From assembly GCF_000186445.1 (NCBI RefSeq), contig NZ_GL636070.1, positions 1,373,655 to 1,426,291 on the forward strand: 52,637 nt of DNA, in the 5' to 3' direction. The notes below the pieces were generated by a model. It was not told the origin of the DNA and made no database searches. It worked only from the letters and a program-made list of their open reading frames with translations. Positions 8,620 to 17,150 of this stretch are shown here, in pieces. This stretch comes from Streptococcus agalactiae ATCC 13813. GTDB lineage: Bacteria > Bacillota > Bacilli > Lactobacillales > Streptococcaceae. The stretch's first letter is position 1; each line of letters begins with the position of its first letter. The translations under genes were made by a program, and so were the position numbers.

Positions 8620-9360
8620 TTATTTTAGATGTTTTTGTGGATCCCACACAAAGCTTGCTAAATAACTAAAAATTAGAGTTAGGACAAGCAAGACAATAGC
8701 TATAATTGCTAAAGGTAGACGATAAATATAAGTCAATGGATTTAATTTCTTACCATCATCATAAGTTTCATTTTCTCTATCTAAACGATCAAATTCTTCC
8801 TGAATACGACGAGATACTTCTGCAATCCCTTCGGCATCCATACGCTTAATATCAGAAACATCAATAGGGTTACCAAAATTCATATCAACACGATGCCCCT
8901 TTAATAGATTTTTAAAAACCATAGGACCTCTATATGCTGCTGGCATAATTCTGACTTTTGCCATTTTTGCAATAACAGCTACGCCTCCTTTGACATCTTT
9001 GGAGTGGCGGCTTCCACTCGGAAACATCACCAAAGAACGGTTACTATTTTTCAGCATCTTTACAGGATATCGAATAGCGTCTTGCCCTGGCTTTTCACGA
9101 TCAATAGGGAAAGCACCGCACATTTTAATCCACCAACCAAACAAACGATTCGTGAATAATTCTTTTTTGGCCATAAAAATAAACTGTTTGGGTCTAGCAG
9201 CAAAAGCCATGTACACAGGATCCCAAAATGTTCTGTGTGGAGCTACTAAAATATAATTTTCATCATCTTTTAACATTTTATCTTCATTATGATAGTGCGC
9301 ATTACCATTAGCCACCCAAATCAAGAACATAACTAAAGTACGTAAGTAAGTATAGAACAT
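8620..9360 (-). CDS. plsC: 1-acyl-sn-glycerol-3-phosphate acyltransferase
   Basis: Second acylation step of phosphatidic acid synthesis at the membrane. The 246-residue protein has the acyltransferase block I APHRTFWDP (the HX4D motif), block II GAFPIDRE, block III FPSGSRHS (Ser in place of the commoner Glu-Gly-Thr-Arg form) and block IV VRIMPAAYRGP. One hydrophobic helix lies at the N-terminus and another at the C-terminus (about 213-235). GAGGAG lies 5 nt before the ATG. An extended -10 TGA-TAAAAT lies at 9393-9401. In streptococci plsC commonly lies next to comEA-comEC, as here. Function by family. Confidence 0.93.
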   Translation of the reverse strand: MFYTYLRTLVMFLIWVANGNAHYHNEDKMLKDDENYILVAPHRTFWDPVYMAFAARPKQFIFMAKKELFTNRLFGWWIKMCGAFPIDREKPGQDAIRYPVKMLKNSNRSLVMFPSGSRHSKDVKGGVAVIAKMAKVRIMPAAYRGPMVFKNLLKGHRVDMNFGNPIDVSDIKRMDAEGIAEVSRRIQEEFDRLDRENETYDDGKKLNPLTYIYRLPLAIIAIVLLVLTLIFSYLASFVWDPQKHLK

Positions 9361-9479
9361 GTTTCTCCTCTACCTTTCATCAAGTAACTTCTATTTTATC
9401 ATGCTTCCTTTTTTTTAGAAAGAATTATCTTAAAATCAACCTCCACACTTTCAAAACTAGTGCTAGGAAGCTGTAATTT

Positions 9480-9488
9480 TGCTATAAT
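9480..9488 (+). promoter_or_regulatory. Extended -10 promoter abutting the tRNA methyltransferase start
   Basis: TGC-TATAAT, a perfect extended -10, with the hexamer at 9483-9488. Only 6 nt separate it from the ATG at 9495, which contains no Shine-Dalgarno. No -35 match at 17 bp, as is usual for extended -10 promoters. Confidence 0.75.
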
Positions 9489-9494
9489 AAGCCT

Positions 9495-10259
9495 ATGATA
9501 AATACAATTTTAAAAGAAAATGAACGCATTGATCAGCTTTTTTCAACTGATGTCAAAATCATCCAAAACAAAGAAGTTTTTTCCTACTCCATAGATAGTG
9601 TTTTATTGTCTCGGTTCCCTAAACTTCCTTCTCGTGGTCTTATCGTTGACTTATGCAGTGGTAATGGTGCTGTCGGTTTGTTTGCCAGCACCAAAACAAG
9701 TGCGACAATTATAGAGATCGAACTACAAGAGCGCCTTGCGGATATGGCTAAGCGTTCGATTAAGCTCAATAAATTGGAAAAACAGGTTACTATGATTAAT
9801 GATGATTTAAAAAATCTTCTTGATCATGTTCAACGTTCAAACGTTGATTTAATGCTTTGCAATCCACCTTATTTCAAAGCAAGCGAAACCTCTAAAAAAA
9901 ATCTAAGCCCGCATTATCTCCTTGCAAGACACGAAATAACAACAAACCTTAGAGAGATTTGTCAAATTGCTCAACATGCTCTAAAAACAAAAGGACGTAT
10001 CGCTATGGTACATCGTCCAGACCGTTTCCTTGAAATTATTGATACGATGCGTCAGTTCAATTTAGCACCTAAACGTATCCAATTTGTTTATCCAAAATTA
10101 GGAAAAGATGCTAATATGCTTTTAATTGAAGCTATTAAAGATGGCTCGACAGAAGGTATGATAATACTTCCTCCTCTTGTTGTTCATCAAGATAATGGAG
10201 ACTATACTGAGACTATTTTTGATATATATTTCGGAGAAAACGGAAAATCTCATGATTAA
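9495..10259 (+). CDS. tRNA1(Val) (adenine-37 N6)-methyltransferase family protein (YabB type)
   Basis: SAM-dependent N6-adenine methyltransferase, 254 residues, of the TrmN6/YabB family that modifies tRNA next to the anticodon. SAM motif I is [13 protein letters not shown] (about 51-63), and the catalytic motif IV is LMLCNPPYF, the NPPY signature for exocyclic amine methylation. Conserved N-terminal [10 protein letters not shown] is present, which supports this start although it has no SD. It overlaps the GIY-YIG gene by 8 nt (ATGATTAA). The same pair (yabB-yazA) occurs in Bacillus. Target tRNA in streptococci is inferred. Confidence 0.9.
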   Translation: MINTILKENERIDQLFSTDVKIIQNKEVFSYSIDSVLLSRFPKLPSRGLIVDLCSGNGAVGLFASTKTSATIIEIELQERLADMAKRSIKLNKLEKQVTMINDDLKNLLDHVQRSNVDLMLCNPPYFKASETSKKNLSPHYLLARHEITTNLREICQIAQHALKTKGRIAMVHRPDRFLEIIDTMRQFNLAPKRIQFVYPKLGKDANMLLIEAIKDGSTEGMIILPPLVVHQDNGDYTETIFDIYFGENGKSHD

Positions 10260-10518
10260 AGTTCCTGCTTATATGTATGTTTTAGAATGTTCAGATGGAA
10301 CACTTTATACAGGTTATACTACAGATGTCAAGCGCCGTCTCAATACACACAATACCGGAAAAGGTGCTAAATATACTCGTGCGAGATTGCCAGTAAAACT
10401 TCTTTATTCTGAAGCTTTTAATAGCAAACAAGAAGCAATGAGGGCAGAAGCATTATTTAAACTAAAGACTCGGCAAGCAAAATTGACTTATATTAAACAA
10501 CATAAAAATGAACAATAA
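10252..10518 (+). CDS. GIY-YIG nuclease-superfamily protein (YazA type)
   Basis: An 88-residue single-domain GIY-YIG protein. [17 protein letters not shown] carries the GIY/YIG elements (here YVL and YTG), followed by the conserved Arg of VKRRLNTH and the RARLPVKL segment. I chose the ATG at 10252, inside the stop of the preceding gene; a longer in-frame extension upstream would encode an atypical N-terminus. The pairing with a YabB-type methyltransferase is conserved in Firmicutes. Biological role unknown: structure-specific nuclease activity is typical of relatives such as SLX1, but unproven for this family. Confidence 0.88.
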   Translation: MIKVPAYMYVLECSDGTLYTGYTTDVKRRLNTHNTGKGAKYTRARLPVKLLYSEAFNSKQEAMRAEALFKLKTRQAKLTYIKQHKNEQ

Positions 10519-10660
10519 TACGATAATATACTAAGTGCAATGAGCCTGTCCTGGCTTCTTTAACTTTTAAATTTCAACCTCACTTTAATCTTTTGTCTTC
10601 ATTCTTAAAGTTATAAGGCAATTTTACGGATATCACTATCTACGCTTTATCTTAAAAAAT

Positions 10661-10690
10661 AAAAAAGGAGTCGCTCAGCAACTCCTTTTC
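10661..10690 (-). terminator. Helicase gene terminator
   Basis: Stem AAAAGGAGT / ACTCCTTTT with a 9-nt loop, followed on the minus strand by a T-rich run. It begins 10 nt beyond the helicase stop codon. No comparable terminator is seen for the plus-strand gene ending at 10518. Confidence 0.88.
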
Positions 10691-10699
10691 GTAATCCTC

Positions 10700-12286
10700 T
10701 TATTTATCGCCTTTGTTGCGAATAACAAATCCAGTTTGTTTTTCACTTGAAGTGTTTTTATGAGGTTTTTTATTTTCTTGACGACGATTATCTTTCTTGA
10801 ACTTATCATCACGACGTTTAAAATCACGACGACCACCACGATCATCACGGTCACGATTTCCACGACGATCACCACGATCATTGCGTCGACGATCGCCACC
10901 ACGGCCATTACCTCGTCCACCTTTACCTTTAAAGCCACCACCTGATGGTTTAAATGGTAATGGTTTTTCACGTGTGATTTCAACTTCTGGTAACGATTCT
11001 GGATCCTGAACTGTTAAGCTTAAGACATAAAGAGCAAGTTCTTCTGGTGTGTATTGAGTTGCTAATTCCAAAGCATCGGCTTTAAATTTATCAAATTTAG
11101 AAACTAATTCCTGATCCTCAAAGTCACGTGCAATACGTTTCAATGCAACTTTTTTCTTAGCCTGAAATGCTTCGCTTGCAGTAGCAGGCTTCATTCCAGT
11201 CATACGTTTTTTAGTTAAGTTTTCAATAATTGTCAAATATCCCATTTCGTTTGGTGAAACAAAAGTGATAGATTGACCAGATTTACCAGCACGACCAGTA
11301 CGTCCAATACGGTGAACATAACTTTCTGGATCTTGGGGAATATCATAGTTGTAAACATGTGTAACGCCTGAAATATCTAAACCACGCGCAGCAACATCTG
11401 TGGCAACAAGAATATCAATATGGTCATTTTTAAAGTCTCTGATAACACGAAGACGTTTATTTTGATCTAAGTCTCCATGAATTCCTTCTGCTCGGAAACC
11501 ACGTAATTTTAGACCACGAGTTAATTCATCTACACGACGTTTCGTACGTCCAAAGACAATTGACAATTCTGGTTGATCAACGTCCATCAAACGTGTCATA
11601 GTATCGAATTTTTCATTTTCCTTAACGCGAACATAATACTGATCAACATTCACATTAGTTAATTCAGTTGCTTTAATTTTAACATGCTCAGGATCTTTCA
11701 TGAATTTAACCCCGATACGTTTGATTGGATCAGGCATTGTCGCTGAGAATAAAAGAGTTTGACGTGCTTCTGGTACACGACTAATGATTGCTTCAATGTC
11801 CTCTAAAAATCCCATGTTAAGCATTTCGTCTGCTTCATCAAGAATAAGAGTTTCGATGTGATTAAGTTTAAGTGCTTTACGTTTAATTAAATCAAGTAAT
11901 CGACCTGGAGTTCCAACAACAACGTGTGCTCCTGAACGTAATGCCTTGATTTGTTTTTCAATACTTGACCCACCATAAACAGAGCGGACCTTAACACCTT
12001 TATCGCGTCCAAAACGGAACAATTCTTCTTGTGATTGTACTGCAAGTTCACGTGTAGGAGCAATAATAAGTGCTTGAATAGTATTATCTTCAGTATGAAT
12101 TTTATTTAAAGTTGGTAACCCAAAAGCTGCAGTTTTTCCTGTACCTGTCTGCGCTTGACCAATGACATCTTTGCCTTCAAGAGCAAGTGGGATAGTCATT
12201 TCTTGGATTGGTGATGGCTCTACAAAGCCTGCTTTTTCTACCGCTGAAAGAATATCTTGCGATAAGTTAAGTTCTGTAAATTTCAA
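10700..12286 (-). CDS. cshA: DEAD-box ATP-dependent RNA helicase
   Basis: RNA helicase of 528 residues that probably acts in RNA decay, ribosome assembly and cold growth, as CshA does in other Firmicutes. All core motifs are visible: Q motif (FVEPSPIQ), I (AQTGTGKT), Ia (PTREL), II (DEAD), III (SAT), V (ATDVAARGLD) and VI (HRIGRTGRAG). After a dimerisation-like segment, the last about 90 residues are a low-complexity tail rich in Arg, Gly, Asp and Lys. The start codon is TTG; the downstream LNLSQDILSAVEKAGF is conserved, and GAG lies 6-7 nt upstream. Extended -10 at 12363-12371. Confidence 0.94.
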   Translation of the reverse strand: MKFTELNLSQDILSAVEKAGFVEPSPIQEMTIPLALEGKDVIGQAQTGTGKTAAFGLPTLNKIHTEDNTIQALIIAPTRELAVQSQEELFRFGRDKGVKVRSVYGGSSIEKQIKALRSGAHVVVGTPGRLLDLIKRKALKLNHIETLILDEADEMLNMGFLEDIEAIISRVPEARQTLLFSATMPDPIKRIGVKFMKDPEHVKIKATELTNVNVDQYYVRVKENEKFDTMTRLMDVDQPELSIVFGRTKRRVDELTRGLKLRGFRAEGIHGDLDQNKRLRVIRDFKNDHIDILVATDVAARGLDISGVTHVYNYDIPQDPESYVHRIGRTGRAGKSGQSITFVSPNEMGYLTIIENLTKKRMTGMKPATASEAFQAKKKVALKRIARDFEDQELVSKFDKFKADALELATQYTPEELALYVLSLTVQDPESLPEVEITREKPLPFKPSGGGFKGKGGRGNGRGGDRRRNDRGDRRGNRDRDDRGGRRDFKRRDDKFKKDNRRQENKKPHKNTSSEKQTGFVIRNKGDK

Positions 12287-12362
12287 ATGTTTCTCTTTTC
12301 TAAAAGACAGTGCGAAGCTGCCTTATGAACCTTTATTAGTTATCTTTTCTGACAACCTACTT

Positions 12363-12371
12363 AGTGTAACA
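12363..12371 (-). promoter_or_regulatory. Probable helicase gene promoter
   Basis: Minus-strand TGT-TACACT (extended -10). It predicts a leader of about 70 nt, long compared with the neighbours, as is common for cold-inducible helicases. I see no strong -35. Confidence 0.45.
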
Positions 12372-12474
12372 CAATTAAAAGTAAAAAGATATAAAATAAG
12401 GTCAATCTAATAAATAACACGCTTTCATAAATTGCTAGTTCTATTAGTTGCTTCAGAAAATAGAAAAAGGCAAT

Positions 12475-12503
12475 AAAAACCCTCCATCTATAAAGAAGGA
12501 GGG
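12475..12503 (-). terminator. ABC transporter operon terminator
   Basis: Minus-strand stem CCCTCC / GGAGGG, extended by neighbouring pairs, then TTTTTATT. It lies 17 nt beyond the stop of the lipoprotein gene. Confidence 0.85.
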
Positions 12504-12519
12504 GTCATAGTTTATCTAT

Positions 12520-13350
12520 CTAGAAAGCAACGTCTGCTTCACTTGGAATCTCCTTAGTGATATAGTGACGAATCTCTTTACTTGTTAGTACTTCTTTAAG
12601 TACTTTTATTTTATCACTATTTTTATTATCTTCACGAGCTACCAAGGCACCTGCAAAACGGATATCTGGTTTTTTCTCATATAATAATCTATCCCTTTTA
12701 GGAACTAGATTGATTTTTGTCACATATCCAGGGAAATTAAAGACAAGGTCATATTCAAAATAGGCCTGATTGAGGTTAAGTAATGCTACAGGTTCAATTC
12801 GTAATTTTTTAGGGTTAGTAATAATATCTTCGATAGCCTTGGTCTTTTTGGACGTATTCTTTAAGGTGATAAATTTCTTTTCTTGCAATAATAGCAGAGC
12901 TCTAGTCATATTGGCAGGATCAGACGGAATCGCTACCTTAGCACCGTCTTTAAGCTCGGCAATATTTTTCAAATGTTGACCATAAAAACCAGCCAATGAA
13001 TGATAAATTGGTGTAATTGACACTAGATGACCATCATTTTCCTTATTAAAGATACTCATGAAAAATTCATGTTGTAAAAGGTTAGCATCATGTTCTTTGT
13101 TTTCTAAAGCAATGTTAGCCTGAATATAGTCAGAGACCATGACAACCTTTAAAGTATATCCTTTTTCTTTTACATTATCTTTAACCAAATCTAAAAAGGT
13201 AGATGTAGGTTTGCTGTAAGTTGCAACAGTAATCACCTTTTCTTTACTATTCTTATCTTTAATTTGCTTAGACGACATTGCTTGCTTAGTACATGCCACT
13301 AAACATAAAGACATCATGATTAGACATGTTAGGGAAAGTAATTTTTTCAT
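12520..13350 (-). CDS. NlpA/MetQ-family substrate-binding lipoprotein
   Basis: Surface lipoprotein of 276 residues that captures the substrate of an ABC importer. The signal peptide ends in a lipobox LVAC with the lipidated Cys20. The mature part matches the NlpA/MetQ family: KVITVATYSKPTSTFLDLVK, YIQANIALENKEHDANLLQHE, and KVAIPSDPANMTRALLLLQ, the last being the ligand-pocket segment. It is the last gene of an ATPase-permease-lipoprotein operon. Family members bind methionine or related amino acids; here the substrate is unproven. SD GAGG lies 6 nt before the ATG. Confidence 0.9.
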   Translation of the reverse strand: MKKLLSLTCLIMMSLCLVACTKQAMSSKQIKDKNSKEKVITVATYSKPTSTFLDLVKDNVKEKGYTLKVVMVSDYIQANIALENKEHDANLLQHEFFMSIFNKENDGHLVSITPIYHSLAGFYGQHLKNIAELKDGAKVAIPSDPANMTRALLLLQEKKFITLKNTSKKTKAIEDIITNPKKLRIEPVALLNLNQAYFEYDLVFNFPGYVTKINLVPKRDRLLYEKKPDIRFAGALVAREDNKNSDKIKVLKEVLTSKEIRHYITKEIPSEADVAF

Positions 13351-13365
13351 AGTTCCTCTTTTCTT

Positions 13366-14028
13366 TTATTTTCTTGAGTAGCGGTTTGCTATAAAATAGC
13401 CCAAACTCTGTAAGATAAACACATATATTATAAATAAGACAACAATCAAGTACATAACTGGGTAGTCATACTCTTGATAGCCAAAACGATAGGCATATTC
13501 ACCCAAACCTCCTGCACCAATAACTCCCATTATTGTCGAGTAGCCAAGAATACTTATAGCCGTTGCAGTAAATGATAAAACAAGGTCAATCTTGATGGAG
13601 GGGATTAAAAAATAATAAATTATCTGTCTCTTGTTAGCCCCTAGACTGAGAGCTCGATCTACAACAACTTGAGGTATATTTAATAAAGCTTGTTCCACAT
13701 AACGTGCATACAAACTGACTGAAACCAAAGTAAGAGGTAAGATTGCCGCTATCGTTCCAAATGAGGTCCCAAAAATTAATCGATTGAGAGGGATTAAGAT
13801 AAAAATAAAAATAAGGAAAGGGACACTCCGTAACGTACCTAAAAATAAATTTAGTAGTTGATAGGCTAAAGAATGTTTAATCAAGTAAGACTTTCTCAAT
13901 GAAAACAATAAAATACCTGTTGGAAAAGCAATTAGAAAACAAAGAATCAAGGTTAACCCTAACATTAAATTGGTTTCCCAAAATGATTTTAAGATACCTT
14001 CGCCATGTTTTTCAATAATGTCAATCAT
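13366..14028 (-). CDS. MetI-type ABC transporter permease
   Basis: Integral membrane permease of 220 residues with about five helices. The EAA loop that contacts the ATPase is visible as VDRALSLGANKRQIIYYFLIPS, and IMGVIGAGGLGEYAYRFGYQ is the conserved MetI segment. Its start overlaps the ATPase gene by 8 nt, and the lipoprotein gene follows 15 nt after its stop, so the three are co-translated. GGAG lies 10 nt before the ATG. Imports the substrate delivered by the NlpA-type lipoprotein. Confidence 0.9.
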   Translation of the reverse strand: MIDIIEKHGEGILKSFWETNLMLGLTLILCFLIAFPTGILLFSLRKSYLIKHSLAYQLLNLFLGTLRSVPFLIFIFILIPLNRLIFGTSFGTIAAILPLTLVSVSLYARYVEQALLNIPQVVVDRALSLGANKRQIIYYFLIPSIKIDLVLSFTATAISILGYSTIMGVIGAGGLGEYAYRFGYQEYDYPVMYLIVVLFIIYVFILQSLGYFIANRYSRK

Positions 14029-14755
14029 GTAACAAAAACTCCTTTACTTGATCTACGTAGTTTGACTTTAATTGATTCAGAGTTGCTTTCACTGGAACAA
14101 CAGTATCTACAATAGTCTGGTGATCCAAAATCATTACACTATCACAATATTGTTTTAAAAGAGATAGGTGATGAGCAATCATCAAGATAGAGATACCATA
14201 TTTTTCACGAAGATCAGACAACAAGTTAAATATCTCTTTTTCACTATTAGTATCTAAGGCAGAGCTGATCTCATCACATAGAATAAGTTTCGGTTTTTGC
14301 AAAACAGCCATAGCGATTGCAACTTTTTGTTGCTGCCCACCACTCAAACTATGGCATTTCACCTGTTTTAAATCCATCAAACCTAAAAAATCTAAGATAT
14401 CATTAATTGCGTCATGATTTACTTTTTGATGATTTAATTTATAAACTAAAGCTAGATGATAATATACACTTTCTCCTGCTAACAAATTATGATTTTGAAA
14501 AATATAAGCAATATCTTTACGCATCTGACGTAACTTATTATCAGAAAAAGACTTCACTTCTTTTCCTTGATAATAAATATTTCCTTTATCATAAGGGATT
14601 AAGCCATTAATCATCTTCAAAATAGTACTCTTTCCAGTACCATTAGAACCAATCAGACCAACTATCTCGCCTTCTTCTATATTAAAAGAAATATCATCTA
14701 ATCTAAACTGTGATTTTGGAAAAATTTTCCCAACACTCTTTAATTCTATTATCAT
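14021..14755 (-). CDS. ABC transporter ATP-binding protein, MetN-like but short
   Basis: ATPase of 244 residues. Walker A is GSNGTGKST, the Q-loop lies in AYIFQNHNLL, the signature is LSGGQQQKVAI, and Walker B is LILCDEISSALD, followed by an H-loop His in MIAHHLSLL. It ends right after the nucleotide-binding domain. Canonical MetN continues for about 100 residues with a NIL/ACT-like domain that senses methionine and inhibits transport; none is present here. First gene of the operon, with its promoter in a 16-bp tandem repeat. The ATPase role is certain; methionine as substrate is not. Confidence 0.92.
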   Translation of the reverse strand: MIIELKSVGKIFPKSQFRLDDISFNIEEGEIVGLIGSNGTGKSTILKMINGLIPYDKGNIYYQGKEVKSFSDNKLRQMRKDIAYIFQNHNLLAGESVYYHLALVYKLNHQKVNHDAINDILDFLGLMDLKQVKCHSLSGGQQQKVAIAMAVLQKPKLILCDEISSALDTNSEKEIFNLLSDLREKYGISILMIAHHLSLLKQYCDSVMILDHQTIVDTVVPVKATLNQLKSNYVDQVKEFLLHD

Positions 14756-14768
14756 TATTTAATACTCC

Positions 14769-14812
14769 TCAAAAAAATATCTTATCAAAAAAATATCTTA
14801 TCAAAAAAATAT
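14769..14812. repeat. Tandem repeat, 16-bp unit, about 2.75 copies
   Basis: Direct copies of TCAAAAAAATATCTTA at 14769-14784 and 14785-14800, then a partial third at 14801-14812. Read on the minus strand, each full unit carries T7 followed by TGA-TAAGAT, an extended -10 element. It lies between the -35 and the ATG of the ABC ATPase gene. Confidence 0.95.
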
Positions 14813-14823
14813 AGCGTTTTCAA
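14795..14823 (-). promoter_or_regulatory. ABC transporter operon promoter, with possible cre site
   Basis: Minus-strand -35 TTGAAA (14818-14823), 17 bp, extended -10 TGA-TAAGAT (hexamer 14795-14800). A second identical -10 lies 16 bp downstream (14779-14784) in the next repeat copy. TTGAAAACGCTATA (14810-14823) resembles a CcpA cre box, with one departure from the longer WTGNAANCGNWNNCW consensus, and overlaps the -35. The cre call is tentative. Confidence 0.6.
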
Positions 14824-14850
14824 AATATATGCTTGAGGCCTACTATACTT

Positions 14851-14890
14851 CAAAATAAAAGCAGTGATAAAAATCACTACTTTTATTTTG
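14851..14890. terminator. Strong hairpin, probable terminator of the PH-domain gene
   Basis: An 18-bp stem with one mismatch and a 4-nt loop: CAAAATAAAAG + AGTGAT pairs with ATCACT + CTTTTATTTTG. The A- and T-rich arm bases give a U-tract in either direction. It lies 73 nt beyond the PH-domain gene stop and upstream of the ABC promoter. Confidence 0.75.
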
Positions 14891-14963
14891 AAAATGAGAA
14901 TTTAGCACTATTAAAAGTTATAATTAAAACAAATAACTCTTAGTATCAACATTGCTAAATTGT

Positions 14964-15344
14964 TTATTTTAAAACAGCTGTCGCCAAAGCTTTCTGTATA
15001 CTCACTATGTTACGGTCGTTCTTAAACTGAAGTACTTCTGCTGGTTCTATTGCTGATGATATCCAAATCTTTAACTCAGCATCTAAATCAAAATGACCAC
15101 TAGTTTCCACTGTAAAACGTGATATAGAAGCATAAGGTATAGAATTATAAGAAACCTTTTTACCTGTCACCCCCTGTTTATCGACTAAAATTAAACGATA
15201 ATTAGTAAAAACAATCAAATCACGAATTAAAGTATAAGCTAAATCAACCTGTTCATCTGGAATCAGAATATCCGATAACTGATTCTCGACTTTATCGGTA
15301 TCCATTTGTGAAGCATTTCCTATTAATCCCGAAAAAATTCCCAT
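14964..15344 (-). CDS. Small PH-domain protein (bacterial PH_1 type)
   Basis: A 126-residue cytoplasmic protein matching the bacterial Pleckstrin-homology-like family seen in Bacillus YvlC-like and streptococcal hypotheticals. The conserved core runs from ILIPDEQVDLAYTLIRDLIV through FTNYRLILVDKQGVTGKK to ISRFTVETSGHFDLDAELKI. I place the start at MGIFSGLIGN, where GGAG lies 6 nt upstream; an in-frame ATG four codons earlier overlaps that SD. It is monocistronic with TATAAT at 15369-15374. Function unknown: such domains may bind lipids, peptides or oligomerise. Confidence 0.82.
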   Translation of the reverse strand: MGIFSGLIGNASQMDTDKVENQLSDILIPDEQVDLAYTLIRDLIVFTNYRLILVDKQGVTGKKVSYNSIPYASISRFTVETSGHFDLDAELKIWISSAIEPAEVLQFKNDRNIVSIQKALATAVLK

Positions 15345-15398
15345 GTTAATCTCCAATCTTTTCTATGTATTATAACTATTTTAGTCTAAAAAACTTAA

Positions 15399-15424
15399 AA
15401 AGTCACTCAAATTTGAGTGACTTT
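15399..15424 (-). terminator. prfC terminator
   Basis: A 26-bp perfect palindrome, each half AAAGTCACTCAAA or its complement, followed on the minus strand by a T-rich stretch. It lies 5 nt beyond the prfC stop. Confidence 0.9.
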
Positions 15425-15429
15425 AAATT

Positions 15430-16974
15430 TTACATTTTTTCTTCAAGCTTCACATCAGGATACTTATCAGCAAACCAGCGAAGTGCAAAATCATTTTCAA
15501 ATAGGAAAACTGGTTGGTCAAAACGATCTTTTGCCAAAATATTTCGGCTTGAGGACATGCGTTCGTCTAAATCGTCTGAGTTAATCCAACGTACAGTCTT
15601 TTTACCCATTGGTGTCATAACAACTTCAGCATTGTATTCACCTTCCATACGATGTTTAAAAACTTCAAACTGAAGTTGACCCACAGCACCCAGCATGTAT
15701 TCGCCTGTCTGATAATTCTTATAAAGCTGAATCGCTCCTTCTTGTACTAATTGCTCAATACCTTTGTGGAATGATTTCTGCTTCATAACATTTTTTGCTG
15801 ATACTTTCATAAATAATTCTGGGGTAAAAGTTGGTAATGGTTCAAATTCAAATTTATTTTTCCCAACCGTTAAGGTATCCCCAACTTGATAAGTTCCTGT
15901 ATCATAAACCCCGATAATATCCCCAGCAACAGCATTCGTCACATTTTCTCGTGATTCTGCCATAAATTGAGTAACATTGGAGAGCTTAGCACCTTTACCA
16001 GTACGTGTCAAATTAACTCCCATGCCGCGCTCAAATTCACCAGAAACAATACGAACAAAAGCAATACGGTCGCGATGACGTGGGTCCATGTTAGCTTGAA
16101 TTTTAAAGACAAAACCTGAAAAATCTTTAGCTAAGGGGTCAATAACATTACCTTCTGTAGTCTTGTGACCATGAGGTTCTGGAGCAAACTCCAAGAAAGT
16201 ATCAAGAAAAGTCTGAACTCCAAAGTTCGTAAGGGCAGAGCCAAAGAATACTGGAGTTAGGTCACCATCAAGAATAGCTTGTTCTGAAAAGTCATTACCT
16301 GCTTCTTGAAGAAGTTCAATATCTTCTTTGACTTGTTCATAAAATGGATTATTGGCAAACAGCTGATCGCCGTCTTCAATACTTGCAAAACGCTCGTCTC
16401 CCTTATAGAGTTCTAAACGTTTATTATGTAAATCATAAAGCCCTTCAAATGATTTCCCCATACCAATTGGCCAATTCATTGGATAAGAAGCAATACCTAG
16501 TACTTCTTCTAACTCTTCAAGCAAATCCAGTGGCTCACGTCCATCACGGTCCAATTTATTAATAAACGTAAAAACCGGAATATTACGATGCTTAACAACT
16601 TCAAAAAGTTTTTTAGTTTGAGCCTCAATACCTTTAGCCGAATCTACAACCATAACAGCTGCATCCACAGCCATTAAGGTCCGGTATGTATCTTCCGAGA
16701 AATCCTCATGTCCAGGTGTATCCAAAATATTAACACGTTTATCCGCGTAATCAAATTGCATGACAGATGAAGTAACAGAGATACCACGTTGCTTTTCAAT
16801 ATCCATCCAGTCGGACTTTGCAAAAGTACCTGATTTTTTCCCTTTTACTGTCCCTGCTTCTCTAATTTCACCACCAAAATATAATAGTTGCTCAGTAATA
16901 GTCGTCTTACCAGCATCCGGGTGAGAGATGATGGCAAAAGTACGGCGTTTTTTGATTTCGTCTTGTAATGTCAT
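15430..16974 (-). CDS. prfC: Peptide chain release factor 3
   Basis: Translational GTPase that recycles RF1/RF2 after termination. The 514-residue protein has the G domain motifs HPDAGKTT (G1), [10 protein letters not shown] (G2), DTPGHEDF (G3) and NKLDRDGR (G4), then the OB domain 2 and the RF3-specific C-terminal domain ([21 protein letters not shown]). I chose the ATG at 16974, with AAGGA 6 nt upstream. A TTG two codons earlier sits inside that spacing and is unlikely. Its promoter is at 17058-17086, which leaves a leader of about 75 nt with a small hairpin (17012-17032). Confidence 0.96.
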   Translation of the reverse strand: MTLQDEIKKRRTFAIISHPDAGKTTITEQLLYFGGEIREAGTVKGKKSGTFAKSDWMDIEKQRGISVTSSVMQFDYADKRVNILDTPGHEDFSEDTYRTLMAVDAAVMVVDSAKGIEAQTKKLFEVVKHRNIPVFTFINKLDRDGREPLDLLEELEEVLGIASYPMNWPIGMGKSFEGLYDLHNKRLELYKGDERFASIEDGDQLFANNPFYEQVKEDIELLQEAGNDFSEQAILDGDLTPVFFGSALTNFGVQTFLDTFLEFAPEPHGHKTTEGNVIDPLAKDFSGFVFKIQANMDPRHRDRIAFVRIVSGEFERGMGVNLTRTGKGAKLSNVTQFMAESRENVTNAVAGDIIGVYDTGTYQVGDTLTVGKNKFEFEPLPTFTPELFMKVSAKNVMKQKSFHKGIEQLVQEGAIQLYKNYQTGEYMLGAVGQLQFEVFKHRMEGEYNAEVVMTPMGKKTVRWINSDDLDERMSSSRNILAKDRFDQPVFLFENDFALRWFADKYPDVKLEEKM

Positions 16975-17057
16975 ATTCAATCCTTAGCTTTTATCCATTT
17001 CTTAGTATTATTTTCAGTAGTCTCAACTGAAACAATAATCTTGTCTATAACTTTATT

Positions 17058-17086
17058 ATTATAGCGAATTTAACAACATTCTTCAA
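17058..17086 (-). promoter_or_regulatory. prfC promoter
   Basis: Minus-strand TTGAAG (17081-17086), 17 bp, TATAAT (17058-17063). Confidence 0.82.
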
Positions 17087-17112
17087 GTTCAATCTATTTC
17101 CGAAGAAAGAAG

Positions 17113-17142
17113 AGAAGCCTGTGTCTAAAGACCCAAGCTTCT
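17113..17142 (-). terminator. Probable fbsC terminator
   Basis: AGAAGC / GCTTCT with an internal GTC/GAC pairing, followed on the minus strand by a C/T-rich run and not a pure T tract. It lies 8 nt beyond the adhesin stop. A weaker terminator than most here. Confidence 0.55.
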
Positions 17143-17150
17143 AAAATAAA

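Noticed and set aside
10675-11009. Several open frames on both strands inside the 3-prime part of the helicase gene
   Set aside because: They are created by the repetitive Arg/Gly codons of the helicase tail; they have no RBS and encode low-complexity protein.
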